Translations under genes and position numbers: made by a program
Part shown: one piece after another, positions 10,540 to 19,830 of the stretch
Layout: each line of letters begins with the position of its first letter
Numbering within the stretch: the first letter of the stretch is position 1
From: Hyphomicrobiaceae bacterium
Lineage (GTDB): Bacteria; Pseudomonadota; Alphaproteobacteria; Rhizobiales; Hyphomicrobiaceae
Direction: 5' to 3'
Assembly (NCBI GenBank): GCA_022844275.1
Contig: JALHMB010000007.1
Span: 248,001-312,000, forward strand
DNA length: 64,000 nucleotides
The notes under the pieces: generated by a model
What the model was told of the DNA's origin: nothing
Databases searched by the model: none
The model's input: the letters and a program-made list of their open reading frames with translations, nothing else

Positions 10540-10955
10540 CAGGCTTTAGCCGGCTTCTTGGTATACTCCTCGACGGGGCCACCCGCTTCCTTCCACCCCT
10601 TGAAGCCGCCGAGAATATGCGCGACCGGTTTCAGGCCCATGTCCTGCGCGGTCTTGGCGGCGAGTGCGGAGCGCATGGCACCCGCACAGAAGAAGACGAA
10701 CTTCTTGTCCTCGCCGAAGGTCGGCTTGAAGTAGGGGCTCGCGGGATCGATCCAGAACTCGAGCATACCACGCGTCACGTGAAAGGCGCCGGGTACCTTG
10801 CCGTCCCGCTCGAGTTCGCGCGGATCGCGGATATCGACGAGAACGATATCCGGATTGCCGTGCAGCTTGATGGCCTCCTCGGGAGGGATCTCCTCGATCT
10901 GCTTCTTGGCCTCTTTGACCATAGTCATGACGCTGTTGGTGATGTTCTGGGCCAT
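10539..10955 (-). CDS. Rhodanese-like sulfurtransferase
   Basis: Single-domain rhodanese, 138 residues, likely moving sulfane sulfur. The domain covers about 22-130, with VDIRDPRELERDGKVPGA and the active-site loop FFCAGAMRSALA (Cys90), and ends with GGFKGWKEAGGP. The ATG at 10955 is preferred because GAGGAG lies upstream; an in-frame start 8 codons earlier lacks a good site. No signal peptide, so cytoplasmic. First gene of a two-gene unit with the LLM monooxygenase. The 165-base gap to the divergent HIT gene should carry both promoters. Confidence 0.88.
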   Translation of the reverse strand: MAQNITNSVMTMVKEAKKQIEEIPPEEAIKLHGNPDIVLVDIRDPRELERDGKVPGAFHVTRGMLEFWIDPASPYFKPTFGEDKKFVFFCAGAMRSALAAKTAQDMGLKPVAHILGGFKGWKEAGGPVEEYTKKPAKA

Positions 10956-11120
10956 CTCGCGGCTCCTCAATGAAAGCATTCACGCGTGTGTTGAATAGAC
11001 GATGGCACCGCCTGTTGACGACGGCAAGTGCGCTGTCCTGCGCGTGCAGCCGCTCACCCATGCCCTTGACGTCGTGTTGCATGAAGGCTTAACACGCGAA
11101 GTGGTTGATGGAGATGCCGG

Positions 11121-11552
11121 ATGAGCACCGCCTACGACAGCAGCAACATCTTCGCCAAGATCCTTCGCGGCGAACTGCCCGCGCACACGGTCTACGAGGA
11201 CGCCGACACGGTCGCGTTCATGGACATCATGCCTCGTTCGCGGGGTCATACGCTGGTGATCCCGAAGACGCCGGCACGCAACATCCTCGATGCGAGCCCG
11301 GCTCAGCTCGCAGCGTGCATCGCAACGGCGCAGAAGGTCGGCCGTGCATCGATCAAAGCCTTCGATGCAGATGGTATTACTGTCCAGCAATTCAATGAGC
11401 AGGCGGGCGGCCAGGTCGTGTTCCATCTGCACTTTCACGTGCTGCCGCGCTGGAACAGCCAGAAGCTGCAGCCGCATACGGGCCAGATGGAAAAGACGGA
11501 AGTACTCGCCGCCAACGCCGAGAAGCTGCGTCAGGTGCTGGCTGCCGGTTAG
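11121..11552 (+). CDS. HIT (histidine triad) family nucleotide-binding protein
   Basis: A 143-residue HIT hydrolase of the HinT type, acting on adenosine-5'-phosphoramidate or similar nucleotides. The N-terminal half has IFAKILRGELPAHTVYED and the nucleotide-binding sheet; the triad is HLHFHVLP (His102, His104, His106). ATG at 11121 has GGAG upstream. It is about 25 residues longer than E. coli HinT, with an extra C-terminal segment (TGQMEKTEVLAANAEKLR) that is common in alphaproteobacterial members. Monocistronic; it converges on azlD. Confidence 0.92.
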   Translation: MSTAYDSSNIFAKILRGELPAHTVYEDADTVAFMDIMPRSRGHTLVIPKTPARNILDASPAQLAACIATAQKVGRASIKAFDADGITVQQFNEQAGGQVVFHLHFHVLPRWNSQKLQPHTGQMEKTEVLAANAEKLRQVLAAG

Positions 11553-11577
11553 TTGCATGAACGCGCGAAACGCGCGT

Positions 11578-11931
11578 TCAGCCGATCGAGAAATGGCCCA
11601 CCAGAAGCGCAAGCGTGCCGAATACGACGCCGGCGCCAAGATTCTTGCGGAAGGCAAAGAAGGTCGCGATCCCGATAGCGGCGGCACCGAAGCGTGTTGG
11701 CGAGCTGAGCATCGCCATCGCGCCGGTCGGGAACACGACGATGCGAGCAACGAGCCCCGCGACGATCGCCGAAGATACGGCGCGCACCCAGATGAACACC
11801 TCGCTCTGCGGATCGAGATCGCGCCCGATCAGCGCGCCGGCCCAGCGCCAGGGTTCGCTCGCGAGGAAGCCCGCAATGAAGAACGGCAGATAGCCGCCCC
11901 ACATATTCCAGACACCGGGAAGGCCGCTCAT
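11578..11931 (-). CDS. azlD: AzlD-family branched-chain amino acid export subunit
   Basis: Small integral membrane protein of 117 residues with about four hydrophobic helices (YLPFFIAGFLA, VSSAIVAGLVARIVVF, FGAAAIGIATFFAF, GVVFGTLALLVGHF). It pairs with AzlC to export branched-chain amino acids or analogues. The ATG at 11931 overlaps the azlC stop (ATGA), which decides the start against upstream in-frame codons. Substrate is inferred from the family only. Confidence 0.8.
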   Translation of the reverse strand: MSGLPGVWNMWGGYLPFFIAGFLASEPWRWAGALIGRDLDPQSEVFIWVRAVSSAIVAGLVARIVVFPTGAMAMLSSPTRFGAAAIGIATFFAFRKNLGAGVVFGTLALLVGHFSIG

Positions 11932-12656
11932 GCCCGTCCCCATCGTCCGAGCAGCCATGCGATCGTGCCGCCGGCAAGGCCCGTGACGAGCAGATCGAAT
12001 CCCGGCACCCAAAGGTAGGCAAATGGCGCGATGACGACGCCGGCAACGATCGCGAACAGATCAGTGCGAGCGCGCGCGGTTTCGATCATAGCCAGGAGAA
12101 AGGTCAACGGCATCGTGAAGAGCAGCGCGGCAGCCATCCATTGCGGCACCATACCGGCTGCCAGATAGCCGAGCGCCGTCGATATGAGCGTGCCCGTAAG
12201 GATGCCGATGCCAATGCCCAGGTAATAAACGAGCCGCATCTCCGTTTGAATGTTCGGCAATCGGCGCAATCCTTCGATCCACACCGTCACCGCGACGAAA
12301 TGTACGACCAGCAGCTCGTGCCAGCGCGGTCCGCCATGCCCCTTGATCCACGGCATCAGGACGACGGTCATCGGTAGAAACCGCACGGCCGTGAGACTGA
12401 CCGCGAGCGCTGCCGCGGCGAGCGAAGCGCCACGCGCCGCATGATCGGCAAGCACGACCTGCGCAGGCAAAGCCTGAAGGAAGATCGGTAGCGCGAGTGT
12501 CTGCCCGAGTGTCAATCCAGCTTCTCGCGCGAAGGCGCCATAGCCGAGAATGCCGGCATAGAGCACGAGCGCCGGCACGCCGAACATGGCAAGCGCTCCA
12601 CACCAGAAGGCGCGCATCCGCGTCATGGGCTCGCGCGTGTCTAAGGGTTCGGTCAT
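11928..12656 (-). CDS. azlC: AzlC-family branched-chain amino acid export permease
   Basis: A 242-residue permease with about seven hydrophobic segments. The stretch ALPIFLQALPAQVVLADHAARG followed by ALAVSLTAVRFLPMTVVLMPWIKG corresponds to the AzlC core. The start at 12656 (MTEPLDTREP) is preferred because the terminator hairpin of clpA lies between 12700 and 12728, which rules out the longer reading; ATG at 12626 is another possibility and no strong ribosome site helps. Coupled to azlD through a 4-base overlap. Confidence 0.82.
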   Translation of the reverse strand: MTEPLDTREPMTRMRAFWCGALAMFGVPALVLYAGILGYGAFAREAGLTLGQTLALPIFLQALPAQVVLADHAARGASLAAAALAVSLTAVRFLPMTVVLMPWIKGHGGPRWHELLVVHFVAVTVWIEGLRRLPNIQTEMRLVYYLGIGIGILTGTLISTALGYLAAGMVPQWMAAALLFTMPLTFLLAMIETARARTDLFAIVAGVVIAPFAYLWVPGFDLLVTGLAGGTIAWLLGRWGRA

Positions 12657-12699
12657 CGCAGTCCGACTGAATGGCGCGTTAGCCCTGAGCCCAAACATG

Positions 12700-12728
12700 A
12701 AAATGCCCGCCTCATCGGCGGGCATTTT
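12700..12728 (-). terminator. Intrinsic terminator after clpA
   Basis: Perfect 12-bp inverted repeat AAAATGCCCGCC / GGCGGGCATTTT with a 5-base loop. In the clpA direction the stem ends in TTTT, a standard rho-independent terminator; the symmetry could also make it act in the other direction. Confidence 0.85.
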
Positions 12729-12755
12729 CTTCATGACGTCGCTAGACGCGACGCC

Positions 12756-15218
<2,463 letters not shown>

Positions 15219-15225
15219 GGGAGTC

Positions 15226-15570
15226 CTATTCCTTTTCCATAGTGCACTGCAACGGATGCTGGTGCTGGCGTGCGAAGTCCATCACCTGGGCAACCTTCGT
15301 CTCAGCGATCTCGTACGTGTACACCCCACATATGCCGACACCTTTATGGTGAACGTGCAGCATGATCCGGGTGGCATCTTCCCGCCCCTTGTTGAAGAAA
15401 CGCTCAAGCACATGCACGACGAACTCCATCGGCGTGTAGTCGTCGTTCAGCAGCAGCACCTTGTAGAGGCTCGGCCGCTTCGTCTTGGGGCGGGTCTTGG
15501 TGACGAGGCCGGTCTTGCCTTCTCCGTCGCCGCCTTCGCCGTCCGCTCCGTTTCCGTTCTTGCCCGCCAT
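15226..15570 (-). CDS. clpS: ClpS adaptor protein
   Basis: Adaptor that binds N-degron residues and delivers substrates to ClpA. The 114-residue reading from ATG 15570 has a flexible Gly/Lys-rich N-terminus and the core [23 protein letters not shown], whose Asn-Asp pair and hydrophobic pocket residues bind N-terminal amino acids, then [21 protein letters not shown]. An in-frame ATG at 15594 has a GGGA close by and cannot be ruled out. Same operon as clpA. Confidence 0.93.
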   Translation of the reverse strand: MAGKNGNGADGEGGDGEGKTGLVTKTRPKTKRPSLYKVLLLNDDYTPMEFVVHVLERFFNKGREDATRIMLHVHHKGVGICGVYTYEIAETKVAQVMDFARQHQHPLQCTMEKE

Positions 15571-16036
15571 AGTGAGTTCAGATCGATCCAGCATTCCCGA
15601 GCCCCAGCGCGTCTCGGCTCGAAAGCCCCAACCGGCTGCATCGCGGCTCAAGCCGCACACTTCCTGCTGAGCGCATTCTAAAGGCAGCGCGCGCAGGACT
15701 GCAATTCGTTCGATGGTGAAGGCCTGCCTGTGCATCACGTCTTCGCGATCTGGCAGGTGGCGCGGGACCCCGGCCTCGTTCGCCCAAGCATATCTGGTGT
15801 CGCCACCCGCCAAAATAAAGGCCACCCTGCCGTGCACCGCGCGCACCACTCACTGAACGGGAAAACGCGCCTGCCCGAGCCGAAAATCCGGTCAACTCGA
15901 ATGGCAACGGGCATTAGGTTCTCCTAGTGATGCGATTCGCCTGCCTGAAGGTGACGCTCTTGACCAGCGCGTCCGGATGGCATTCTGATCGAGACAGAGC
16001 ATCTCTGACTGCCCTTCCAACCCCGGAACCATTCCA
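15571..16036. other. 466-base divergent intergenic region
   Basis: Separates clpS (minus) from the FAH-family gene (plus). It must carry both promoters. A TTGACC at 15959-15964 could be a -35 for the plus-strand gene but its -10 is poor. Open frames inside have no ribosome site and read as Arg/Ala/Gly-rich noise. No RNA gene seen. Confidence 0.4.
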
Positions 16037-16720
16037 ATGAAATACGTAATCGATCCGCCGCGCCAGGCGGCGCTTCCCATCCGCGGCTCCTCCGAACTCT
16101 TTCCCGTGCACCGCATTTACTGCATCGGCCGCAACTATGCCGAACACGCGCGCGAGATGGGTCATGACCCGAACAAGGAGCCGCCATTCTTCTTTCAGAA
16201 GAACCCCGACAACCTGAGGACGGACGGCAAGTTCCCCTATCCGCCAGGAACTTCGGACGTTCACTTCGAGATCGAGATGATCGTAGCACTTAAGTCCGGC
16301 GGCAAGGATATCAAGGTCGAGGATGCGATGTCCCACGTCTGGGGCTACGGCATCGGCCTCGACATGACGCGGCGCGATCTCCAGGGCGAAGCCAAGAAAT
16401 TGGGGCGTCCCTGGGAGATCGGCAAGGCCTTCGAGCATTCCGCCCCGGCCACGGCGCTGATCCCGGCCTCCGAGATCGGCCATCCGACTTCCGGCGCCAT
16501 CTGGCTCGACGTGAACGGCAAGCGCCGCCAGGCAGGCGATCTGAACCAGATGATCTGGGATATTCCCGGCCAGATCGCCTACATTTCGACGCTCTTCGAG
16601 CTGAAGGCCGGCGACATCATCATGACCGGCACGCCCTCCGGCGTCGGCGCGATCGTCAAAGGTGACAAGCTGCACGGGCACGTGGACGGCGTCGGCGATC
16701 TACTGGTCGAGGTCGTCTAA
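16037..16720 (+). CDS. Fumarylacetoacetate hydrolase (FAH) family protein
   Basis: A 227-residue enzyme of the FAHD1/YcgM type, which cleaves or decarboxylates small acylpyruvates and oxaloacetate. The metal site is intact: HFEIEM (Glu78, Glu80) and GLDMTRRDLQ (Asp109), with the family signature IYCIGRNYAEHAREMG near the start and MTGTPSGVGAI near the end. ATG at 16037 has GGAA upstream. True substrate unknown; the length fits acylpyruvase better than fumarylacetoacetase. It stands alone ahead of an MDR oxidoreductase 111 bases away. Confidence 0.88.
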   Translation: MKYVIDPPRQAALPIRGSSELFPVHRIYCIGRNYAEHAREMGHDPNKEPPFFFQKNPDNLRTDGKFPYPPGTSDVHFEIEMIVALKSGGKDIKVEDAMSHVWGYGIGLDMTRRDLQGEAKKLGRPWEIGKAFEHSAPATALIPASEIGHPTSGAIWLDVNGKRRQAGDLNQMIWDIPGQIAYISTLFELKAGDIIMTGTPSGVGAIVKGDKLHGHVDGVGDLLVEVV

Positions 16721-16831
16721 GACTCCGCTAGGAGCACTAGTTCCCCGAGACGTTTCATCCTCCGGCGCGCACCTGCTACAAGGGGCGCAGCCCAAAATTA
16801 GCGCCTGCGACGGCGCCGGAGGAATTTGCAC

Positions 16832-17875
16832 ATGACTGCTATACCCAAGACCCAACGCCGCGTCGTCCTCGCGAACCGCCCTGCCGGCGAGCCCTCGGGT
16901 CAGGATTTCCGCGTCGAGGAAGCGCCCGTGCCGGAGCCCGGTCCCGGCCAGATCCTCGTCCGCGCCATCTATCTTTCACTCGATCCCTACATGCGCGGGC
17001 GTATGCGCGACGTGGTCTCGTATGCCCCGGTCGTCCAGATCGGCGAGGTCATGCCGGGCGGCGTCGTCGGCGAGGTCGTAAAGTCGAACAGCCCGAACTA
17101 CAAGGTCGGCGATATCGTCGAGGAGCGTCTCGGCTGGCAGGAGTACGGCGTCAGCAGCGGCGGCGCGCGCAAGATCGATCCGTCGGTTGCGCCGATCTCG
17201 ACGGCGAACGGCATTCTCGGGATGCCCGGGCTCACAGCCTATTTCGGTCTCTTCGAGGTCGGCCAGCCGAAGCCCGGCGACACGGTGGTCGTGTCAGCGG
17301 CTTCCGGTGCTGTCGGACAGGTCGTCGGCCAACTTGCGAAGCTAGCGGGCTGTCGTGCGGTCGGCATTGCCGGTGGGGCAAAGAAGTGCGCCTTCGTCAC
17401 GAACGAGCTCGGTTTCGACGCCTGCGTCGACTACAAGGCCGGCGGCGACCTGACGGCTGCGGTCAACGCCGCCTGCCCGGATGGCGTGGACGTTTATTTC
17501 GACAACGTCGGTGGCCCCGTAACTGACGCGGTTATCGCCAACATCAATTTCTGGGCGCGCGTCGCCATCTGCGGCTCTATTTCGCAGTACAATTCGGATG
17601 CCGTCGAGACAGGCCCCCGCACGCCAGGCTTCTTCGTGGGGCGTCGCGTGACTTCGCGCGGTTTCATCGTTTCGGATTTCCTGACGCGCTTTCCGTTTGC
17701 GATGGCACGCCTTGGAAAATGGGTGCGCGCCGGCAAGCTCAAATACCGCGAGGACATCGTCGACGGCGGGATTGCCAAGGCCCCCGAGGCCTTCATCGGC
17801 CTGCTCAGAGGCGACAACTTCGGCAAGCTCCAGGTGCGCGTCGGACCTGAGCCCGCGGGACTGCCAAAGCACTGA
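16832..17875 (+). CDS. NADP-dependent MDR-family oxidoreductase (CurA-like)
   Basis: A 347-residue zinc-independent medium-chain reductase of the leukotriene B4 dehydrogenase/CurA group, which reduces enone double bonds with NADPH. It shows LSLDPYMRGRMRD near 55, GMPGLTAYFGLFEVGQPKPGDTVVVSAASGAVGQ (about 130-160; nucleotide-binding), CDGVDVYFDNVGG-like VDVYFDNVGG, and GLLRGDNFGKLQVRVG at the end. ATG 16832 is used because GGAGG sits about 10 bases upstream; a TTG two codons earlier is less likely. Physiological substrate unknown. Confidence 0.9.
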   Translation: MTAIPKTQRRVVLANRPAGEPSGQDFRVEEAPVPEPGPGQILVRAIYLSLDPYMRGRMRDVVSYAPVVQIGEVMPGGVVGEVVKSNSPNYKVGDIVEERLGWQEYGVSSGGARKIDPSVAPISTANGILGMPGLTAYFGLFEVGQPKPGDTVVVSAASGAVGQVVGQLAKLAGCRAVGIAGGAKKCAFVTNELGFDACVDYKAGGDLTAAVNAACPDGVDVYFDNVGGPVTDAVIANINFWARVAICGSISQYNSDAVETGPRTPGFFVGRRVTSRGFIVSDFLTRFPFAMARLGKWVRAGKLKYREDIVDGGIAKAPEAFIGLLRGDNFGKLQVRVGPEPAGLPKH

Positions 17876-17905
17876 ATTGCAAGGGTAGCAGGGGGGGGCG
17901 GCAGC

Positions 17906-18847
17906 ATGATTGCTCTGCAAAAGCCTGAGATTCTCGCGATCGGCGAGCCCATGGTCGAATTCAACCAGTCGGGCGGCGCGAGATCGCGCAACTACCTGCA
18001 AGGCTTTGGCGGCGACACCTCCAATTTCGCCATCGCCGCCGCTCGGCAAGGCGCCCGGAGTGCCTACTTCACGCGTCTCGGCGACGACATGTATGGTCAG
18101 CTGCTGCGCGATCTCTGGGCGCGCGAGGGCGTCGATGCGAGCGCTGTCGAGAGCGATCCCGATGCCTTCACCGGCATATACTTCGTGACGCACGGCGAGA
18201 GCGGTCACCAGTTCTCGTTCTTCCGCACGGGCTCGGCCGCGAGCCGTATGCACCCCGCCCACTTGCCGCTCGCCATGATCCGCGGCGCCCGCGTGGTACA
18301 CGTCTCAGGCATCTCGTTCGCCATCTCGGCAAGTGCTGCCGACACCTGTTATGCGGCCATCGAGGCGGCGCGGGCCGCCGGCGTGATGGTCTCTTTCGAT
18401 ACGAACTTGCGCCTGCGCCTCTGGTCGAAGGATCGCGCGCGCGGCGTCATGAGCGACGTGATCGGCCTCGCCGATATCTGCCTGCCGAGCTACGACGACG
18501 TCGTCGTCATCACCGGTCTCACCGATCCAGAGAAGCTCGTCGACTTCTGCCTCGAACGCGGCGCTCGTATCGTCGCCCTCAAGCTCGGCGCGGACGGTGC
18601 GATCATTGCGGACCACACGCAGCGCATCCGTATCGGTCCGCATCGCTGCAATTCGGTCGATGCTACCGGCGCCGGCGATGTCTTCGGCGGTGCCTTCATC
18701 GCCCGCCTTCTCGCCGGCGATGATCTCGCGGCGGCCGGCCTCTATGCCTCGGTTGCCGCCGCCCTCTCGACGGAAGGATATGGCGCCGTCGAGCCGATAC
18801 CGACGGCCGAGAAAGTCCGTCGTGCTCTGATGGGGGCTTCGTTATGA
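17906..18847 (+). CDS. kdgK: 2-Dehydro-3-deoxygluconokinase (PfkB family)
   Basis: Phosphorylates 2-keto-3-deoxygluconate to KDPG. The 313 residues are full length for PfkB sugar kinases: N-terminal AIGEPMVEFNQSG and GFGGDTSNFAIAAARQG, and the C-terminal ATP-binding and catalytic signature DATGAGD (Asp252 to Asp258, the last being the base). The next gene is KDPG aldolase with a 4-base overlap, which points to KDG kinase among PfkB members. Start ATG 17906 lies behind an 8-base run of G that may serve as ribosome site. The pair forms the lower part of a KDG-to-pyruvate route. Confidence 0.88.
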   Translation: MIALQKPEILAIGEPMVEFNQSGGARSRNYLQGFGGDTSNFAIAAARQGARSAYFTRLGDDMYGQLLRDLWAREGVDASAVESDPDAFTGIYFVTHGESGHQFSFFRTGSAASRMHPAHLPLAMIRGARVVHVSGISFAISASAADTCYAAIEAARAAGVMVSFDTNLRLRLWSKDRARGVMSDVIGLADICLPSYDDVVVITGLTDPEKLVDFCLERGARIVALKLGADGAIIADHTQRIRIGPHRCNSVDATGAGDVFGGAFIARLLAGDDLAAAGLYASVAAALSTEGYGAVEPIPTAEKVRRALMGASL

Positions 18848-19488
18848 CCGCACTCAAACCCGACGCACCTGGCTGGCGCGAGCAGGCCATCATTCCGGTG
18901 CTGACAGTGCGCAAGGCCGCGAACGCCGCGCGCACGGCCGCGGTGCTCGCGGAAGCAGGCCTCAATTTCATCGAGGTGACATTGCGCACGCCCGAGTCGC
19001 TCGCGGCGATCCGTGCCATGGCGGCAGCCAATACGGGCGCGATCATTGGCGCGGGCAGCATCCGCTCGCCTCGCGACATCGACGACGCGGTTGCCGCAGG
19101 CGCCCAATTCCTGGTCTCGCCCGGACAGACCGATGCCTTGCTAAAGGCAGGTCTTGCGGCACCCGTTCCCTTCATTCCGGCCGCGGCGACGCCTGCGGAG
19201 ATGATGCGCGCCATGGAGACGGGCTTCCCCGTCGTAAAGTTCTTCCCTGCCGAGGCCTCGGGCGGCATCATGGCGCTGAGTGCGATCCTGGCGCCGCTGC
19301 ATGATCTGGCCGTCATGCCGACAGGCGGCATCACACCCACCAATGCGCCAGAATATCTGAAGATCCCCAACGTGCTCGCCGTCGGCGGTTCTTGGATGGT
19401 CAAGACCGATGATCTCGATGCGGGCCGCTTCGATGAGATCGCCGCGCTCGCTCGTGTGGCCGCTGCCATCGGCGGGCAGCGTGGCTAG
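18844..19488 (+). CDS. eda: KDPG / KHG aldolase
   Basis: Cleaves 2-keto-3-deoxy-6-phosphogluconate to pyruvate and glyceraldehyde-3-phosphate, the last Entner-Doudoroff step. The 214 residues form one barrel with IEVTLRTP (Glu44, catalytic), GAGSIRSPRDIDDAVAAGA, and the Schiff-base lysine in VVKFFPAE (Lys132), then PTGGI and VGGSWM for phosphate binding. It overlaps kdgK by ATGA and so is translationally coupled. No edd or zwf is in the window, so the upper pathway lies elsewhere. Confidence 0.93.
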   Translation: MTALKPDAPGWREQAIIPVLTVRKAANAARTAAVLAEAGLNFIEVTLRTPESLAAIRAMAAANTGAIIGAGSIRSPRDIDDAVAAGAQFLVSPGQTDALLKAGLAAPVPFIPAAATPAEMMRAMETGFPVVKFFPAEASGGIMALSAILAPLHDLAVMPTGGITPTNAPEYLKIPNVLAVGGSWMVKTDDLDAGRFDEIAALARVAAAIGGQRG

Positions 19489-19562
19489 TGTCCCGATTCC
19501 GAAGTTCGCCATACCTCGATGCTCGTGTCTCGAGCTAACTTCGGAATCAAAAGAGGCACTAG
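19485..19562. repeat. Palindromic element 1 after eda
   Basis: Nested inverted repeat that begins at the eda stop codon. Outer arms CTAGTG (19485-19490) and CACTAG (19557-19562) enclose a perfect 12-bp stem GATTCCGAAGTT (19495-19506) / AACTTCGGAATC (19537-19548) with a 30-base loop. It could serve as an eda terminator, but it lacks a T run and resembles the next element in layout. The 342 bases between eda and the ATPase gene hold these two elements and otherwise nothing I can identify. Confidence 0.7.
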
Positions 19563-19575
19563 AATCATTACTTTG

Positions 19576-19649
19576 CTGGTGTGATCAGATCGAGAAGTTC
19601 GCTCTCCACCTGCCGCGAGATCTGGCGAATTTCTCGATCATCACACTAG
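19576..19649. repeat. Palindromic element 2 after eda
   Basis: Second nested inverted repeat, 13 bases after the first. Outer arms CTGGTGTGAT (19576-19585) and ATCACACTAG (19640-19649), one mismatch, enclose GATCGAGAAGTTCGC (19588-19602) / GCGAATTTCTCGATC (19625-19639), one G-T type mismatch. It shares the CTAGTG-type ends and the GAAGTTCGC core with element 1, so the two look like diverged copies of one repeat family. Confidence 0.7.
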
Positions 19650-19830
19650 AGGCTTATTCAGCGATTGATCCATCGCAACGCCGCCGGCTCGCTCAACCTT
19701 TAATCGATTGCATCAGGCGGCAGGCTATGCGCCCCGCCGCGTGCTGCGTATTTCGCCCTGGCGCCTCCCATGCTTGGCTCAGCGGAGGTGCGAGATCAGC
19801 CCCAATTCTGGCATCATCCTGGGAGCCCGA

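Noticed and set aside
19708-19830. Longer N-terminus for the P-type ATPase
   Set aside because: The 41 extra residues are unlike the family and the ribosome site GGGAG sits before ATG 19831.
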